From Collimonas silvisoli (lineage in GTDB: Bacteria; Pseudomonadota; Gammaproteobacteria; Burkholderiales; Burkholderiaceae_D): DNA of 43,991 bases. Positions 17,536 through 26,654 of the stretch are shown one piece after another; the first letter of the stretch is position 1; the number at the start of each line of letters is the position of its first letter. A program made the translations under genes and the position numbers. The stretch spans positions 1-43,991 of the forward strand of contig NZ_JAGQEG010000047.1 of NCBI RefSeq assembly GCF_018305005.1, in the 5' to 3' direction. The notes beneath the pieces were generated by a model, which saw only the letters and a list, made by a program, of their open reading frames with translations, searched no databases and was not told the origin of the DNA.

Positions 17536-18548
17536 CGCGCGCGCAATCTGCTTGCCCGGCGGCCCCGGCAAGTCTGGTTCAACTAGCCGACACCCTGCGC
17601 AATTCGCGCGGAATCGCGCACAAACGCGACATCCGCGAAGTGATGCAAACCGTCCGCCTGGACTTGTCGACCAGGATAGCCGGGCAAACCATTGCCATCG
17701 GCGACGACTGTGCGGCCATTCCCGACGGCGACGGCTATTTGTTGTTCGCCATCGAAGGCTTCATTAACGAATTTGTGGAGAAGCAGCCCTGGTTTGCCGG
17801 TTACTGCGGCGTGATGGTCAACGTCAGCGACATTTACGCCATGGGCGGCCGCCCCATGGCCGTCGTCGACGCGCTATGGAGCCGCGGCGACGCCGCACAG
17901 CCGGTACTGGAAGGGTTGCTCAAGGCATCGGAGGTATACGGCGTGCCGCTGATCGGCGGCCATAGCAATCGCCGCAATGACAGAGAACAGCTATCCGTCG
18001 CCATTGTCGGCCGCGCCCGCCGCTTGCTGACCAGTTTCGACGCGATGCCGGGCGACAACCTGGTGGCCGCGATCGATCTGCGCGGTCGCTTCGAAGAGCC
18101 CTATTCCTATTGGAACGCCAGCACCGGCACCGCTGCAGAGCGTCTGCGCGGCGACCTGGAAATCCTGCCGTCGATTGCCGAAGACGGACTGTCTGCGGCA
18201 GGAAAAGACATCAGCATGGCCGGCATTATCGGTACCGCCCTGATGTTGCTGGAGTGTTCCGGCGTCGGGGCGATCATCGACCTGGACGCCATCCCTTGCC
18301 CGCCAGATGTCGACTTTGCACGCTGGCTGAGCGCCTTCCCCAGCTACGGTTTTCTGCTGAGCGTGAGCGATGCCGCCCTGCCGGAAGTGCTGAGTCGTTT
18401 CACCGCACGCGATATTGCCTGTGCCGCCATCGGCCGCATCGACGACACGCGGGAAGTTCATCTACATAGTCATGGGCATACAACGCCGTTCTGGGACCTG
18501 AATCAGGAAGCGCTGATCGGCTGCGGTCCGGAGAGAAGCGGAGGATGA
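17532..18548 (+). CDS. AIR-synthase-like ATP-binding protein, Sll0787 (Nit1C) family
   Basis: A 338-residue member of the PurM/selenophosphate-synthetase fold, which typically uses ATP to phosphorylate an amide or carbonyl oxygen. Landmarks are IGDDCAAIPDGDG (about residues 56-68), MVNVSDIYAMGGRPMAVVDAL (about 96-116) and a Gly-rich AGIIGTALMLLECSGVGA segment near 225-242. AGAGGTGA precedes ATG 17532. It is coupled to the GNAT gene by ATGA overlap and ends one base before the glycosyltransferase start. Its role in the cluster is unknown; activation of a carboxamide-like intermediate is only a guess from the fold. Confidence 0.85.
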   Translation: MTRAQSACPAAPASLVQLADTLRNSRGIAHKRDIREVMQTVRLDLSTRIAGQTIAIGDDCAAIPDGDGYLLFAIEGFINEFVEKQPWFAGYCGVMVNVSDIYAMGGRPMAVVDALWSRGDAAQPVLEGLLKASEVYGVPLIGGHSNRRNDREQLSVAIVGRARRLLTSFDAMPGDNLVAAIDLRGRFEEPYSYWNASTGTAAERLRGDLEILPSIAEDGLSAAGKDISMAGIIGTALMLLECSGVGAIIDLDAIPCPPDVDFARWLSAFPSYGFLLSVSDAALPEVLSRFTARDIACAAIGRIDDTREVHLHSHGHTTPFWDLNQEALIGCGPERSGG

Positions 18549-18549
18549 C

Positions 18550-19755
18550 ATGAGCAACCCCGCTTCTATTTCTGCCTCGCCGTCACCGCTGCGCATTGCC
18601 ATGCTGACGCATTCCATCAATCCGCGCGGCGGCGTGGTGCATTCGATGCAACTCAGCGAAAATCTGCAAGACGCAGGCCACACGGTCACGCTGTTCGCCC
18701 CCGATCCCCAACAAAAAGGCTTGTTCCGCCAACCGCGTTGCGGCTTCACGGCCATACCCGGCGCAGGTAACACCGCCAGCGTGGTCGAGATGGTGCGCCA
18801 GCGCATCGATGACTATGTTCAGTATTTTTCGCACGCCGATGCACCGCGTTACGATCTCTACCACGCGCAAGATTCGATCAGCGCCAATGCGCTTGCCACA
18901 TTGACCGAACGCGGCGTCATCCCGGGCTTCGTACGCACGGTACATCACCTCGATCAGTTCGACGACCCGCAATTGCACGCGTGGCAGGAACGCGGCTTCC
19001 GTCAGGCCAGCCGGCTTCTATGCGTCAGCAAATTGTGGAAAGACAAATTGCGCGATGAATACGGCGTCGTCGCCGACGTCGTCAACAACGGCGTCGACCT
19101 TCATCGCTATCAACCGCTTGCCTCCACGCGCGACGCAACGCTGGCGCAAGAACTGGGGCTGAGCGGTTCGCCGATTTTTCTGGCCGTCGGCGGCGTGGAG
19201 CCGCGCAAGAACACCTGCGGCATCGTGCAAGGCTTCCTGCGCCTGCGACGCGCGTATCCCAACGCGCAACTGGTGATCGCCGGCGGCGCCAGCTTGCTGG
19301 ACCATCGCAACTACCAACAAGAGTTCAACCAATTGCTCAGCCGTAATCAGCTGACGCCCGGCATCGGCGAACCTGTCATCGTCCTGGGCCAGGTGGCAGA
19401 CGCCGATATGCCGTCGCTGTTCCGCTGCGCCGACGCGCTGGTGTTTCCGTCGCTCAAGGAAGGTTTCGGACTGGCGGTGCTGGAAGCCATGGCCAGCGGT
19501 TTGCCGACCATCGTGTCGCGTATTGCGCCGTTTACCGAATACCTGAAAGGCGGCAGTTGCGCCTGGGTCGATCCGGAGGACCCGGCCTCAATCGCCTCCG
19601 GCATGGCGCATGCCTGCGACTCAGCGATAAGTCCGCAGCTACGCGAAGCCGGCGCTGACATTTGCAAGCAATTTTCGTGGGCGCAATCTGCGCACCGCCA
19701 TCTTTCCATCTACCGCGCCTATCTGGCCCAATCAAAGGAGATCTCTTATGCCTGA
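18550..19755 (+). CDS. Glycosyltransferase, MSMEG_0565 family (GT4)
   Basis: A 401-residue GT-B glycosyltransferase of family 4. The N-terminal half begins RIAMLTHSINPRGGVVHSMQLSENL; the nucleotide-sugar half has VGGVEPRKNTCGIVQGFLRL and the EX7E motif in KEGFGLAVLEAMASG. It starts one base after the AIR-synthase stop with GGAGG upstream and overlaps the next gene by eight bases, so it is an integral part of the operon. The Nit1C set known in Mycobacterium smegmatis also contains such an enzyme, while the smaller Pseudomonas cluster, as I recall it, does not. Sugar and acceptor are unknown; its presence suggests the product is glycosylated. Confidence 0.88.
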   Translation: MSNPASISASPSPLRIAMLTHSINPRGGVVHSMQLSENLQDAGHTVTLFAPDPQQKGLFRQPRCGFTAIPGAGNTASVVEMVRQRIDDYVQYFSHADAPRYDLYHAQDSISANALATLTERGVIPGFVRTVHHLDQFDDPQLHAWQERGFRQASRLLCVSKLWKDKLRDEYGVVADVVNNGVDLHRYQPLASTRDATLAQELGLSGSPIFLAVGGVEPRKNTCGIVQGFLRLRRAYPNAQLVIAGGASLLDHRNYQQEFNQLLSRNQLTPGIGEPVIVLGQVADADMPSLFRCADALVFPSLKEGFGLAVLEAMASGLPTIVSRIAPFTEYLKGGSCAWVDPEDPASIASGMAHACDSAISPQLREAGADICKQFSWAQSAHRHLSIYRAYLAQSKEISYA

Positions 19756-20035
19756 AATGCATTTCAGCGTGCGCTGGCCCGACAACAGCGTAACCGACTG
19801 TTATTCACCGTCGCTGGTCGTCAAGGAATACCTGGAAGTCGGACAAACCTACCCCTTGACGGATTTCGTCGAGCGCAGCGCTACCGCGCTCAACATCGGC
19901 AGCGAACGCGTCCGGCAAAAATTCGGCTACGCCTGCTCTTCCGCCATGGACCAGCTGCAACGCATCCAGGACACCGCCAAGCGTTTCGAAGAAGTCGCCG
20001 ATGCCAAGGTAACCATCGAGGGATTTAGCCCCTGA
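19748..20035 (+). CDS. Small Nit1C protein, MSMEG_0570 family
   Basis: A 95-residue protein typical of Nit1C clusters, often annotated as a nitrogen-starvation response protein; biochemistry unknown. It begins MPEMHFSVRWPDNSVTDCYSPS and has a helical C-terminal half. AAAGGAGAT precedes the ATG, and the first eight bases lie within the glycosyltransferase gene. There are no membrane segments. A 55-base gap separates it from the flavoprotein gene. Confidence 0.85.
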   Translation: MPEMHFSVRWPDNSVTDCYSPSLVVKEYLEVGQTYPLTDFVERSATALNIGSERVRQKFGYACSSAMDQLQRIQDTAKRFEEVADAKVTIEGFSP

Positions 20036-20090
20036 CCTTGCCACCCGCACAGACAAACTCATTACCCGAACAGAAAGAAAAGGAATCGCC

Positions 20091-21380
20091 ATGAACCTCG
20101 CAGAGAAGAAGACCGCCGACAATCACTACCCCGTACTCGTCATCGGCGGCGGCCAGGCCGGACTGTCGATCAGCTATTACCTCAAAAAAGAAGGTATCGA
20201 TCATCTGGTGCTGGAAAAAAACCGTATCGGCCACGCCTGGCGCAACGAACGCTGGGATACCTTTTGCCTGGTGACGCCGAACTGGCAATGCACCTTGCCG
20301 GGCTTTCCCTATGATGGCGACGATCCCTACGGTTTCATGAAGAAGGACGATATCGTTGCCTATCTTGACCGCTTCGTAGCCAGCTTTCAACCGCCGGTAC
20401 AGGAAGGTTCCGTAGTCACCCGGCTGCATCGCGATGCGACCGGCGTCTATGTCGTGGAGACCACGCAAGGCGACTACTCGGCAGACCAGGTCGTGGTGGC
20501 GGTCGGCGGCTATCACTTGCCGATCGTGCCGCGTGTGGCGGAAAAGCTATCCGCTGATATTGTGCAGATCCACTCCAGCGAATATCTCAATCCCGAATCG
20601 CTGCCTGAGGGCGAAGTGCTGGTGGTAGGCACCGGTCAGTCCGGCTGTCAGATCGCCGAGGACCTGCATCTGGCCGGTCGCCGCGTGCATCTGTGCGTCG
20701 GCGATGCACCCCGTGTGGCGCGCACGTATCGCGGCAAAGACGTGGTCGAATGGCTCGACAAGATGAAATACTACGACTTGCCGGTGGAAAAGCATCCGCT
20801 CGGCACCGGCGTGCGAGAAAAGACCAATCACTACGTCACCGGCCGCGACGGCGGACGCGACATCGATTTGCGCAAATTTGCCCTGGAAGGCATGCAGCTC
20901 TATGGCCGGTTCGAAGGTCTCAGCAACAACGTCGCCTCGTTCGGGTCCGGCCTAGCAAGTTATTTGGATGGCGCCGATGCGGTCTCGGAAAGCATCAAGG
21001 ACAGCATCGACAAATTCATCGACGCCAACGATATCGAGGCACCCGTTGAGACGCGCTATGTACCGATATGGCAGCCGCCTGCAGACATCCCGGACAGCCT
21101 CGACCTGCAAAAGAACAATGTTTCTGCAGTGATCTGGTGTGTGGGATTCCGCACCGACTTCAGCTGGATCAATGAAGCGATCTTCGATGGCCGCGGCTAC
21201 CCGGGCCATGACCGTGGAGTCACCAGTGCTCCCGGCCTGTACTTCCTCGGCCTGCCGTGGCAATACACCTGGGGATCGGGGCGCTTCTCCGGTATTGCCC
21301 GCGACGCCGAATATCTGTTGGATCATATCTTGTCGCGTCGCACCGTGAAATCGGCGCAGACGATGTCGCAGGCCGCTTGA
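20091..21380 (+). CDS. Flavin-dependent oxidoreductase, MSMEG_0569 (Nit1C) family
   Basis: A 429-residue FAD/NADPH monooxygenase-like protein. The FAD Rossmann motif VIGGGQAGLS is at residues 17-26 and the NADPH motif VVGTGQSG lies near 181-188. A late GLPWQYTWGSGRFSGIARDAE segment resembles the end of flavin monooxygenases of the YUC/Baeyer-Villiger type. AAAAGGA precedes the ATG. It would oxidise an intermediate of the Nit1C pathway, for example at nitrogen or carbon next to nitrogen, but the reaction is not known. It is the last recognised Nit1C member here; the acyl-CoA synthetase follows 21 bases later. Confidence 0.88.
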   Translation: MNLAEKKTADNHYPVLVIGGGQAGLSISYYLKKEGIDHLVLEKNRIGHAWRNERWDTFCLVTPNWQCTLPGFPYDGDDPYGFMKKDDIVAYLDRFVASFQPPVQEGSVVTRLHRDATGVYVVETTQGDYSADQVVVAVGGYHLPIVPRVAEKLSADIVQIHSSEYLNPESLPEGEVLVVGTGQSGCQIAEDLHLAGRRVHLCVGDAPRVARTYRGKDVVEWLDKMKYYDLPVEKHPLGTGVREKTNHYVTGRDGGRDIDLRKFALEGMQLYGRFEGLSNNVASFGSGLASYLDGADAVSESIKDSIDKFIDANDIEAPVETRYVPIWQPPADIPDSLDLQKNNVSAVIWCVGFRTDFSWINEAIFDGRGYPGHDRGVTSAPGLYFLGLPWQYTWGSGRFSGIARDAEYLLDHILSRRTVKSAQTMSQAA

Positions 21381-21401
21381 TTTTTTACCCTCGATTTGAT
21401 C

Positions 21402-23363
21402 ATGTCCGATTACCAAACACTGCTGCAGCAATCGACCGACAACCCCAACTCGTTCTGGCGGGAACAGGCGCGCCGCATCGACTGGCAGCGAAATTTTTCT
21501 TCCGTACTGGATGATAGCGACCCGCCGTCGCCAAAGTGGTTCTGCGGCGGCTTGACCAATCTCTGCCACAACGCGGTGGACCGGCATCTGCGGGACCGGG
21601 AAGACCAGCCGGCACTGATTTTTGTATCTACGGAAACAAACAGCGAGCGCACGCTGACGTATCGGCAACTGCATCGCGAGGTCAATATCATGGCGTCGGT
21701 GCTTCTGAACATGGGCGTGCGGCAAGGCGATCGTGTCTTGATTTACCTGCCGATGATCGCGGAGGCAGCAATCGCGATGCTCGCCTGCGCGCGCATCGGC
21801 GCGATTCATTCGGTCGTGTTCGGCGGCTTTGCCGCCGCCAGCCTGGCGGTGCGTATCGACGATGCACAACCTGCGCTGGTGATCTGTGCCGATGCCGGCT
21901 TCCAGAGCGGCCAACTGATTAACTACAAGCAGCTGATGGATGCCGCGCTGGATAAAGCGGTTCATGCACCGTCCCGGTTACTGCTGATCGATCGCGACTT
22001 GTCGCCTTGCGACATGAAACCGGAACGCGACTTCAGGTACGACATCGAACGTGTGCGAGAACTCGATGCCGAAGTTCCTTGTACCTGGTTGCCCTCCGAA
22101 GCCCCTTCATACATCCTCTATACCTCCGGCACCACCGGAAAGCCCAAAGGCGTGCAGCGCGACACCGGCGGACATGCCGTATCGCTGGCAACCTCAATGG
22201 AATTACTGTTCCAGGCAAAGCCAGGCAACGTCATGTTCACCACGTCGGATCTCGGCTGGGTCGTCGGCCACAGCTACGGACTCTACGGTCCTCTGCTGGC
22301 AGGCATGACTAGTGTATTGATGGAAGGATCGCCGGTGCGTCCCGATCCCGGCATCTGGTGGCGACTGGTGAAGACATATCAGGTCAACCTGATGCTGTCA
22401 TCCGCGACAGCCATGCGCTTGCTGAAACGCCATGGCTTTGGCCAGCCGGATACCGAACCGACCAGACTCGCATCACTAAGAGCCCTGTTTCTAGCCGGCG
22501 AGCCCCTGGATGAAGCTACCGCACACAGTATCGAGAAAGCACTTGGCGTTCCGGTCGTCGACCATTATTGGCAAACCGAAACCGGTTCGCCGATGATAGG
22601 TTTGCCGCCGACAGGCCATCAGCGCGGCGCCGACGACAAACTGCCAGTGACCGCATTGCCGCGTCGCCATGGCTCTCCCGGTTTAGCGGCTGCAGGCTAC
22701 CGGCTCGCCGTCGTCGACGAAGAGACTGGCATCCCATGTCCGATGGGAAAGAAAGGGTTGCTCGTCGCAGAAGGTGTCTTACCTCCCGGCTGCCTGACTA
22801 CCTTATGGGGCAAAGACGCAGACTATCGTCGTATCTATTGGTCTTTACAAGACGGCGCCTGGCGTTATTCCACGTTCGACTGGGCAGTCGCAGACAAAGA
22901 TGGCTACATCTACCTGCTTGGACGCGCCGACGACGTCATCAACGCCGCAGGCAAGCGTATTGGCACGCGTGAAATCGAAGAAATACTACTCGAAGACGAA
23001 GCCGTGGCAGAAGTCGCAGTGGTTGGCACGTCCCACATCCTACGCGGCCAGGTTCCCGTAGCCTTCGTCGTATTGCACAGACACGCGATGCAGAACGATA
23101 GCAAAGCGGTGGAGCGACGTCTGATTGACGCGGTTGACAACTCGCTCGGCACGCTCGCCAGACCAAAACGCATCTTGTTCGTCAACAGCTTGCCGCGTAC
23201 GCGATCGGGCAAGATACTGCGGCGCGTGATACAGGACGTCATTGCAGCAAAATCCATACAAGACTTGGATGCGCCTGACTTGCAACTGATTATTACCGAT
23301 CTTTCGAGCGCGTTTCATGCAAAGGAGAAGCAACAGCTTATGTTAGAAGAGTCATCTCCATGA
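21402..23363 (+). CDS. Propionyl/acetyl-CoA synthetase-like ligase (PrpE/Acs type)
   Basis: A 653-residue acyl-adenylate-forming enzyme closest in form to PrpE. Motifs in order: P-loop YTSGTTGKPKGV near 240, FTTSDLGWVVGHSYGLYGPL near 280-300, WQTETGSP near 390, the hinge ADDVINAAGKRIGTREIE near 510-525, and the catalytic lysine in TRSGKILRR near 607. ATG at 21402 is preferred to an upstream TTG at 21396; the ribosome site is weak. It starts only 21 bases after the flavoprotein stop and looks co-transcribed. I do not recall it as a core Nit1C gene, so it may activate a short carboxylic acid released by the nitrilase, or supply the acyl-CoA for the GNAT. Substrate untested. Confidence 0.85.
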   Translation: MSDYQTLLQQSTDNPNSFWREQARRIDWQRNFSSVLDDSDPPSPKWFCGGLTNLCHNAVDRHLRDREDQPALIFVSTETNSERTLTYRQLHREVNIMASVLLNMGVRQGDRVLIYLPMIAEAAIAMLACARIGAIHSVVFGGFAAASLAVRIDDAQPALVICADAGFQSGQLINYKQLMDAALDKAVHAPSRLLLIDRDLSPCDMKPERDFRYDIERVRELDAEVPCTWLPSEAPSYILYTSGTTGKPKGVQRDTGGHAVSLATSMELLFQAKPGNVMFTTSDLGWVVGHSYGLYGPLLAGMTSVLMEGSPVRPDPGIWWRLVKTYQVNLMLSSATAMRLLKRHGFGQPDTEPTRLASLRALFLAGEPLDEATAHSIEKALGVPVVDHYWQTETGSPMIGLPPTGHQRGADDKLPVTALPRRHGSPGLAAAGYRLAVVDEETGIPCPMGKKGLLVAEGVLPPGCLTTLWGKDADYRRIYWSLQDGAWRYSTFDWAVADKDGYIYLLGRADDVINAAGKRIGTREIEEILLEDEAVAEVAVVGTSHILRGQVPVAFVVLHRHAMQNDSKAVERRLIDAVDNSLGTLARPKRILFVNSLPRTRSGKILRRVIQDVIAAKSIQDLDAPDLQLIITDLSSAFHAKEKQQLMLEESSP

Positions 23364-23420
23364 TTGGCACGTTTTTGCTTTTTTTTCCAAGATTGAATAT
23401 GCTTGAATACCTAGTCAGAC

Positions 23421-23438
23421 AGGGGTATTCATACCCCT
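23421..23438. repeat. 18-base dyad AGGGGTAT-TC-ATACCCCT
   Basis: A perfect 8-base inverted repeat with a two-base centre, 58 bases after the acyl-CoA synthetase stop, followed by an AT-rich stretch (TATATATAA). The near-continuous dyad looks more like a protein-binding site than a terminator hairpin. Its target gene is unclear. Confidence 0.4.
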
Positions 23439-23489
23439 CTTATATATAACAGTATATTGGTCGTTGGCCTCCCAAACGTTTAAAGACGG

Positions 23490-23516
23490 GTGTCCGAGTG
23501 CCCCTGCCTCGGACAC
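23490..23516. terminator. Hairpin GTGTCCGAG-N9-CTCGGACAC, weak terminator candidate
   Basis: Two perfectly paired 9-base arms enclose a 9-base loop, between the rightward Nit1C operon and the leftward secretion operon. A T-run (seven T) begins about 19 bases after the second arm, too far for a classical rho-independent terminator. It may instead stabilise the 3' end of either transcript. Confidence 0.4.
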
Positions 23517-23563
23517 ATGATCAGTGAACACAATATTTTTTTACTTGATTGAATAATTTTTAA

Positions 23564-23860
23564 TCACCTAACAAATAACTCATCAAAATCCGTTTCGGCT
23601 TGATGCTTAGCTTGCGGAATTTCCTCCACCGGCGAGACATCGGAATCGAACTGTTCGTGTAAGCAATGCAAGCGCACAGTGACGTTTTTCACCGCCCCTT
23701 TTTCTCGATGACGACGAGTAAATCACTCAATATCTGCTCAGAGGTGGAGTCAAAGTCGTAGACATACACCATCGAACTGAAATTCCATCGCCATCCGGCC
23801 ATCGGTCGCCGCACTTATTAACTCAAATTCGTTACTAGCTCCACCTCTTCCGATGCTCAT
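23564..23860 (-). pseudogene. Small gene downstream of tolC-like gene, broken by two one-base shifts
   Basis: Three minus-strand pieces read as one protein of about 98 residues. Piece one runs from ATG 23860 (MSIGRGGASNEFELISAATD, then GRMAMEFQFD) to a stop at 23750. Piece two, in another frame, contains VYVYDFDSTSEQILSDLLV and ends at 23689. Piece three, back in the first frame, runs from GTG 23692 (VKNVTVRLHCLHEQFD...) to a stop at 23564. Removing one G from GATGGTG near 23770 and adding one base to the AAAAAGGGG run near 23695-23703 would restore a continuous frame reading VVIEKKGAVKNVTVRLH at the junction. The gene starts 20 bases after the tolC-like gene. The homopolymer location leaves open sequencing error versus true decay. 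No known family recognised. Confidence 0.6.
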
Positions 23861-23880
23861 CGTTTGCAACAATCAGCTGG

Positions 23881-25245
23881 TTACCGTTCGCGCACAAGCA
23901 AATCATTGATACCCAGTAAATCAGCTTCCTCTAAGCTACCCGCGGCCGCTTTCAATTTAAGTCCTTGCAATAAAGTGTCATAGCGGGCTTTTGCCAGATT
24001 CTTTTTAGCTGCGTAGAGCTGCTGTTCGGCATTGAGCACATCAAGATTGATCCGAATTCCGAGGTGATATCCAGCACGGTTGCCTTTGACTGCGCTTTCG
24101 CCTGACTCGACTGCGGAATTCAACGCTTCAATCTGTGCCACGCCATTCACTACACCGGCAAACGCCTGTTGCGCATCGGTGGCGGCCTGGCGGCTTGCCG
24201 CCTCTAAATCGGCGCGTGCCTTGCCTGCGTTGGCGACGGCTTCGCTGACTCTCGCATTGGTCATTCCACCGGAATAGAGCGGAATATTGACTTGCAAGCC
24301 AATCTGAAGCGACTTTGCCCGCGTCGCATAATCGTTCGGTGTTGTCAGGCTGTTCGAGGCATAGTTGCTGCCGTATGAACTGGTCAGATCAATCGTCGGC
24401 AGATAATCCGAGCGATTTTTCTTGATATCCACTTTGGCGGCTGCCAGCGCCGCAGTTTGTGCTCGTACGGTGGCATTGCCTGTACGGGCGTGCTCCATCC
24501 AGGATCGCGCGTCCATCGGAAGCGGCTCTGGCAGCGTGACCGCAGCGCCTAATACGGCAAGATGATCCAGTTCCTGCCCTGTCACCTTCTCCAGGTCGGC
24601 CCGCTTGCTGTCGAGATCGTTCAGCGCCGTTACCTTTTGCGACCTTGCCGAACCCAGGCGGGATTTGGTTTCATCGATATCGGTCACGGAATGCGTACCG
24701 AGTGCGTAGCCGCGTTTCACTTGGCCGAGCTGTTCGTTCAGGGCATTGATCTGCGCATCGGCCGCCGCAATTGCTTCCTGCGCGACGAGCACGCCGAAAT
24801 ACGCTTCAGCAACCCGCAACAGCATGTCCTGCTCTGCTTTTGCATACTGCGCAGCAGCTTGTTCCACGAGCAGTTCCGATTCGCGATAGGCATAGAGATT
24901 CCCCGCATGGACCAGCGGCTGCGTTAACTGCAAATTCCACGCCCACGACTTCATATGGCGATCAACGGGATCCTCGCCAGTGAAGCGCGTATCGGCACGC
25001 GTATATCCCTTGTTCCCCACAACATTGGCTGCCGGCAGCAATCCTGCGCGTGCTTGCGGAATCTTTTGTTGCGCGCTTTCCAGCGCATAACGTGCGGACT
25101 CAAAGACAGGATCGCCGCGTTGCGCCAATCGATAGGCGTCGATGATATCGACGGCGTAAGCGGGAGCCGACAACGTACTGGCAGCGAGAACCGTATAACA
25201 GGCACGAACATAAAATGACCTTCTTCTTCCTGACAAAACCATCAT
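23881..25245 (-). CDS. TolC-family outer-membrane protein of the type I secretion system
   Basis: A 454-residue outer-membrane efflux protein forming the exit channel of the type I exporter. A signal peptide (YTVLAASTLSAPAYA) ends near residue 31. The mature protein shows the two homologous helical halves of TolC: DAYRLAQRGDPVFESARYAL and VGNKGYTRADTRF at the start, LGTHSVTDIDETKSRL in the first half, and GIRINLDVLNAEQQLYAAKKNL in the second. Its ATG overlaps the fusion-protein stop by four bases, with a second ATG at 25242 also possible. Close coupling with HlyD-type and RTX genes points to export of the RTX protein. Confidence 0.92.
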   Translation of the reverse strand: MMVLSGRRRSFYVRACYTVLAASTLSAPAYAVDIIDAYRLAQRGDPVFESARYALESAQQKIPQARAGLLPAANVVGNKGYTRADTRFTGEDPVDRHMKSWAWNLQLTQPLVHAGNLYAYRESELLVEQAAAQYAKAEQDMLLRVAEAYFGVLVAQEAIAAADAQINALNEQLGQVKRGYALGTHSVTDIDETKSRLGSARSQKVTALNDLDSKRADLEKVTGQELDHLAVLGAAVTLPEPLPMDARSWMEHARTGNATVRAQTAALAAAKVDIKKNRSDYLPTIDLTSSYGSNYASNSLTTPNDYATRAKSLQIGLQVNIPLYSGGMTNARVSEAVANAGKARADLEAASRQAATDAQQAFAGVVNGVAQIEALNSAVESGESAVKGNRAGYHLGIRINLDVLNAEQQLYAAKKNLAKARYDTLLQGLKLKAAAGSLEEADLLGINDLLVRER

Positions 25246-26615
25246 CGTTCACGGCCACTTTCCTGTAACGCCTTTTGTACTGGCGACAATAGATATTGCA
25301 TCACCGTGCGGCGTCCCTCGCTAATTTCCGCCGTCACTTGCATGCCAGGCACCAGTTTGTATTTTTTTCCTTGCGCATCCAGCGCTTGGCTGCCTAAGGA
25401 CAGCAAGGCTTTGTAGGTTGTCGTCACGTTGGTTTTATTCTTTGCGGAGGGATCTCTGCCAGAATCCTGCGGCTGGCTTTGCCCTTCATTGGCATCGGCG
25501 CCGATCGTCAATATTTCGCCATCGAGCATGCCGTATTTCTGAAATGGATAAGCCGCAAGCTTCAGTTTGACTTTTTGATTCGGATAAACGAAACCCACAT
25601 CGTCGTTGCTGACCATGACTTCGGCGATTAGCGGTTCGTTTTCCGGCACCAGAGAGAGTAAGACCGTCCCAGGCGTCACGACAGTGCCGATGGTATGGGT
25701 AGCGAGATCCTTGATGGTGCCGGCCTGCGGCGCTTTCAATTCCAACAAGCCGGTTTTATGTTCTTGCTTGATGCTGTCTTGCTGCAGCTTGCGATATTGC
25801 CCCTGTGCCTCGATCTCTTCGTTTTGCAAATCGCTACGATATTTGGAGGTCACCTGCGCCACCTGTCTGCTGGCAGCATCAACCGCTGCTGCCAGACTGG
25901 CCAAGGTTGATTCCTGGGCACGCAAATCGTTTAGTTTTTCAAGGTATTCCCGCTGCTTGTCCCGCACGGTGACGAGCGGCGCGTAGCCGTCCTTGCCCAT
26001 GTCGCTGTAGGCGTCGGACTGCTGCTTGAGGAGCGGCGTTATTTCACGCAATTTTGCGAGCACCTCTTTGCCCGCATCGTAGTCGCGCTGACTTTTCTTG
26101 AGCATCTCCTGCGCACCGCCGAGTGCGTCAGTATAGGCGCGCCTACGCTCGCTGTATTGCGCAGCTACCTGGGTATACAGGTCAACGGGATCATCAGCCC
26201 TTTTTACCAACTGCGATCCAGCTAATTCCGCATCGATCCTGCGCAATTGAAGCGAGCGCATGACGAGCTGGGTCTGCAGACTGGTTTCGTCCGCCCGCGC
26301 TTCTTTCGCATCCATACGGATCAGAACCTGGCCCGCAGCCACCGCTTGCCCTTCCTTCACCAGGATGTCTTGAATGATCCCGCCATCGGCGGGCTGCACA
26401 ATCTTGACATAGCTTTGCGGCACCAACTTGCCCTCGGCGCTGGCCACAATATCCAGCTTGCCGAAAATGGACCAGAGCATCAGGATGGTACACAGGACGA
26501 TCACCATGTACATGACGGTACGCGGCAGCCGTGCCGGCGGACTTTCCTGAATGGCCAACAACCCTGGCGCGAAGTCGAGGGCCTCTGGCGATAGCGGAGA
26601 TTTCCTATCGTTCAT
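25242..26615 (-). CDS. HlyD-family membrane fusion protein of type I secretion
   Basis: A 457-residue periplasmic adaptor linking the ABC exporter with the outer-membrane channel. One N-terminal transmembrane segment (about 33-53, TVMYMVIVLCTILMLWSIFG) is followed by the lipoyl half-motif VKIVQPADGGIIQDILVKEGQ, a long coiled-coil hairpin (about 110-290), the returning lipoyl half (LKAPQAGTIKDLATHTIG) and a beta-barrel region ending near PGMQVTAEISEGRRTVMQYL, the HlyD-family signature. It lies 39 bases after the RTX gene and overlaps the TolC-like gene. Length is normal. Confidence 0.93.
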   Translation of the reverse strand: MNDRKSPLSPEALDFAPGLLAIQESPPARLPRTVMYMVIVLCTILMLWSIFGKLDIVASAEGKLVPQSYVKIVQPADGGIIQDILVKEGQAVAAGQVLIRMDAKEARADETSLQTQLVMRSLQLRRIDAELAGSQLVKRADDPVDLYTQVAAQYSERRRAYTDALGGAQEMLKKSQRDYDAGKEVLAKLREITPLLKQQSDAYSDMGKDGYAPLVTVRDKQREYLEKLNDLRAQESTLASLAAAVDAASRQVAQVTSKYRSDLQNEEIEAQGQYRKLQQDSIKQEHKTGLLELKAPQAGTIKDLATHTIGTVVTPGTVLLSLVPENEPLIAEVMVSNDDVGFVYPNQKVKLKLAAYPFQKYGMLDGEILTIGADANEGQSQPQDSGRDPSAKNKTNVTTTYKALLSLGSQALDAQGKKYKLVPGMQVTAEISEGRRTVMQYLLSPVQKALQESGRER

Positions 26616-26654
26616 CAGCTTGACCCCGACCTTGACATCCTAAACATAAGCACG

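Noticed and set aside
20952-21965. 337-codon minus-strand frame spanning the flavoprotein and ligase genes
   Set aside because: Crosses two strongly supported genes and their junction; His/Arg-rich shadow composition.
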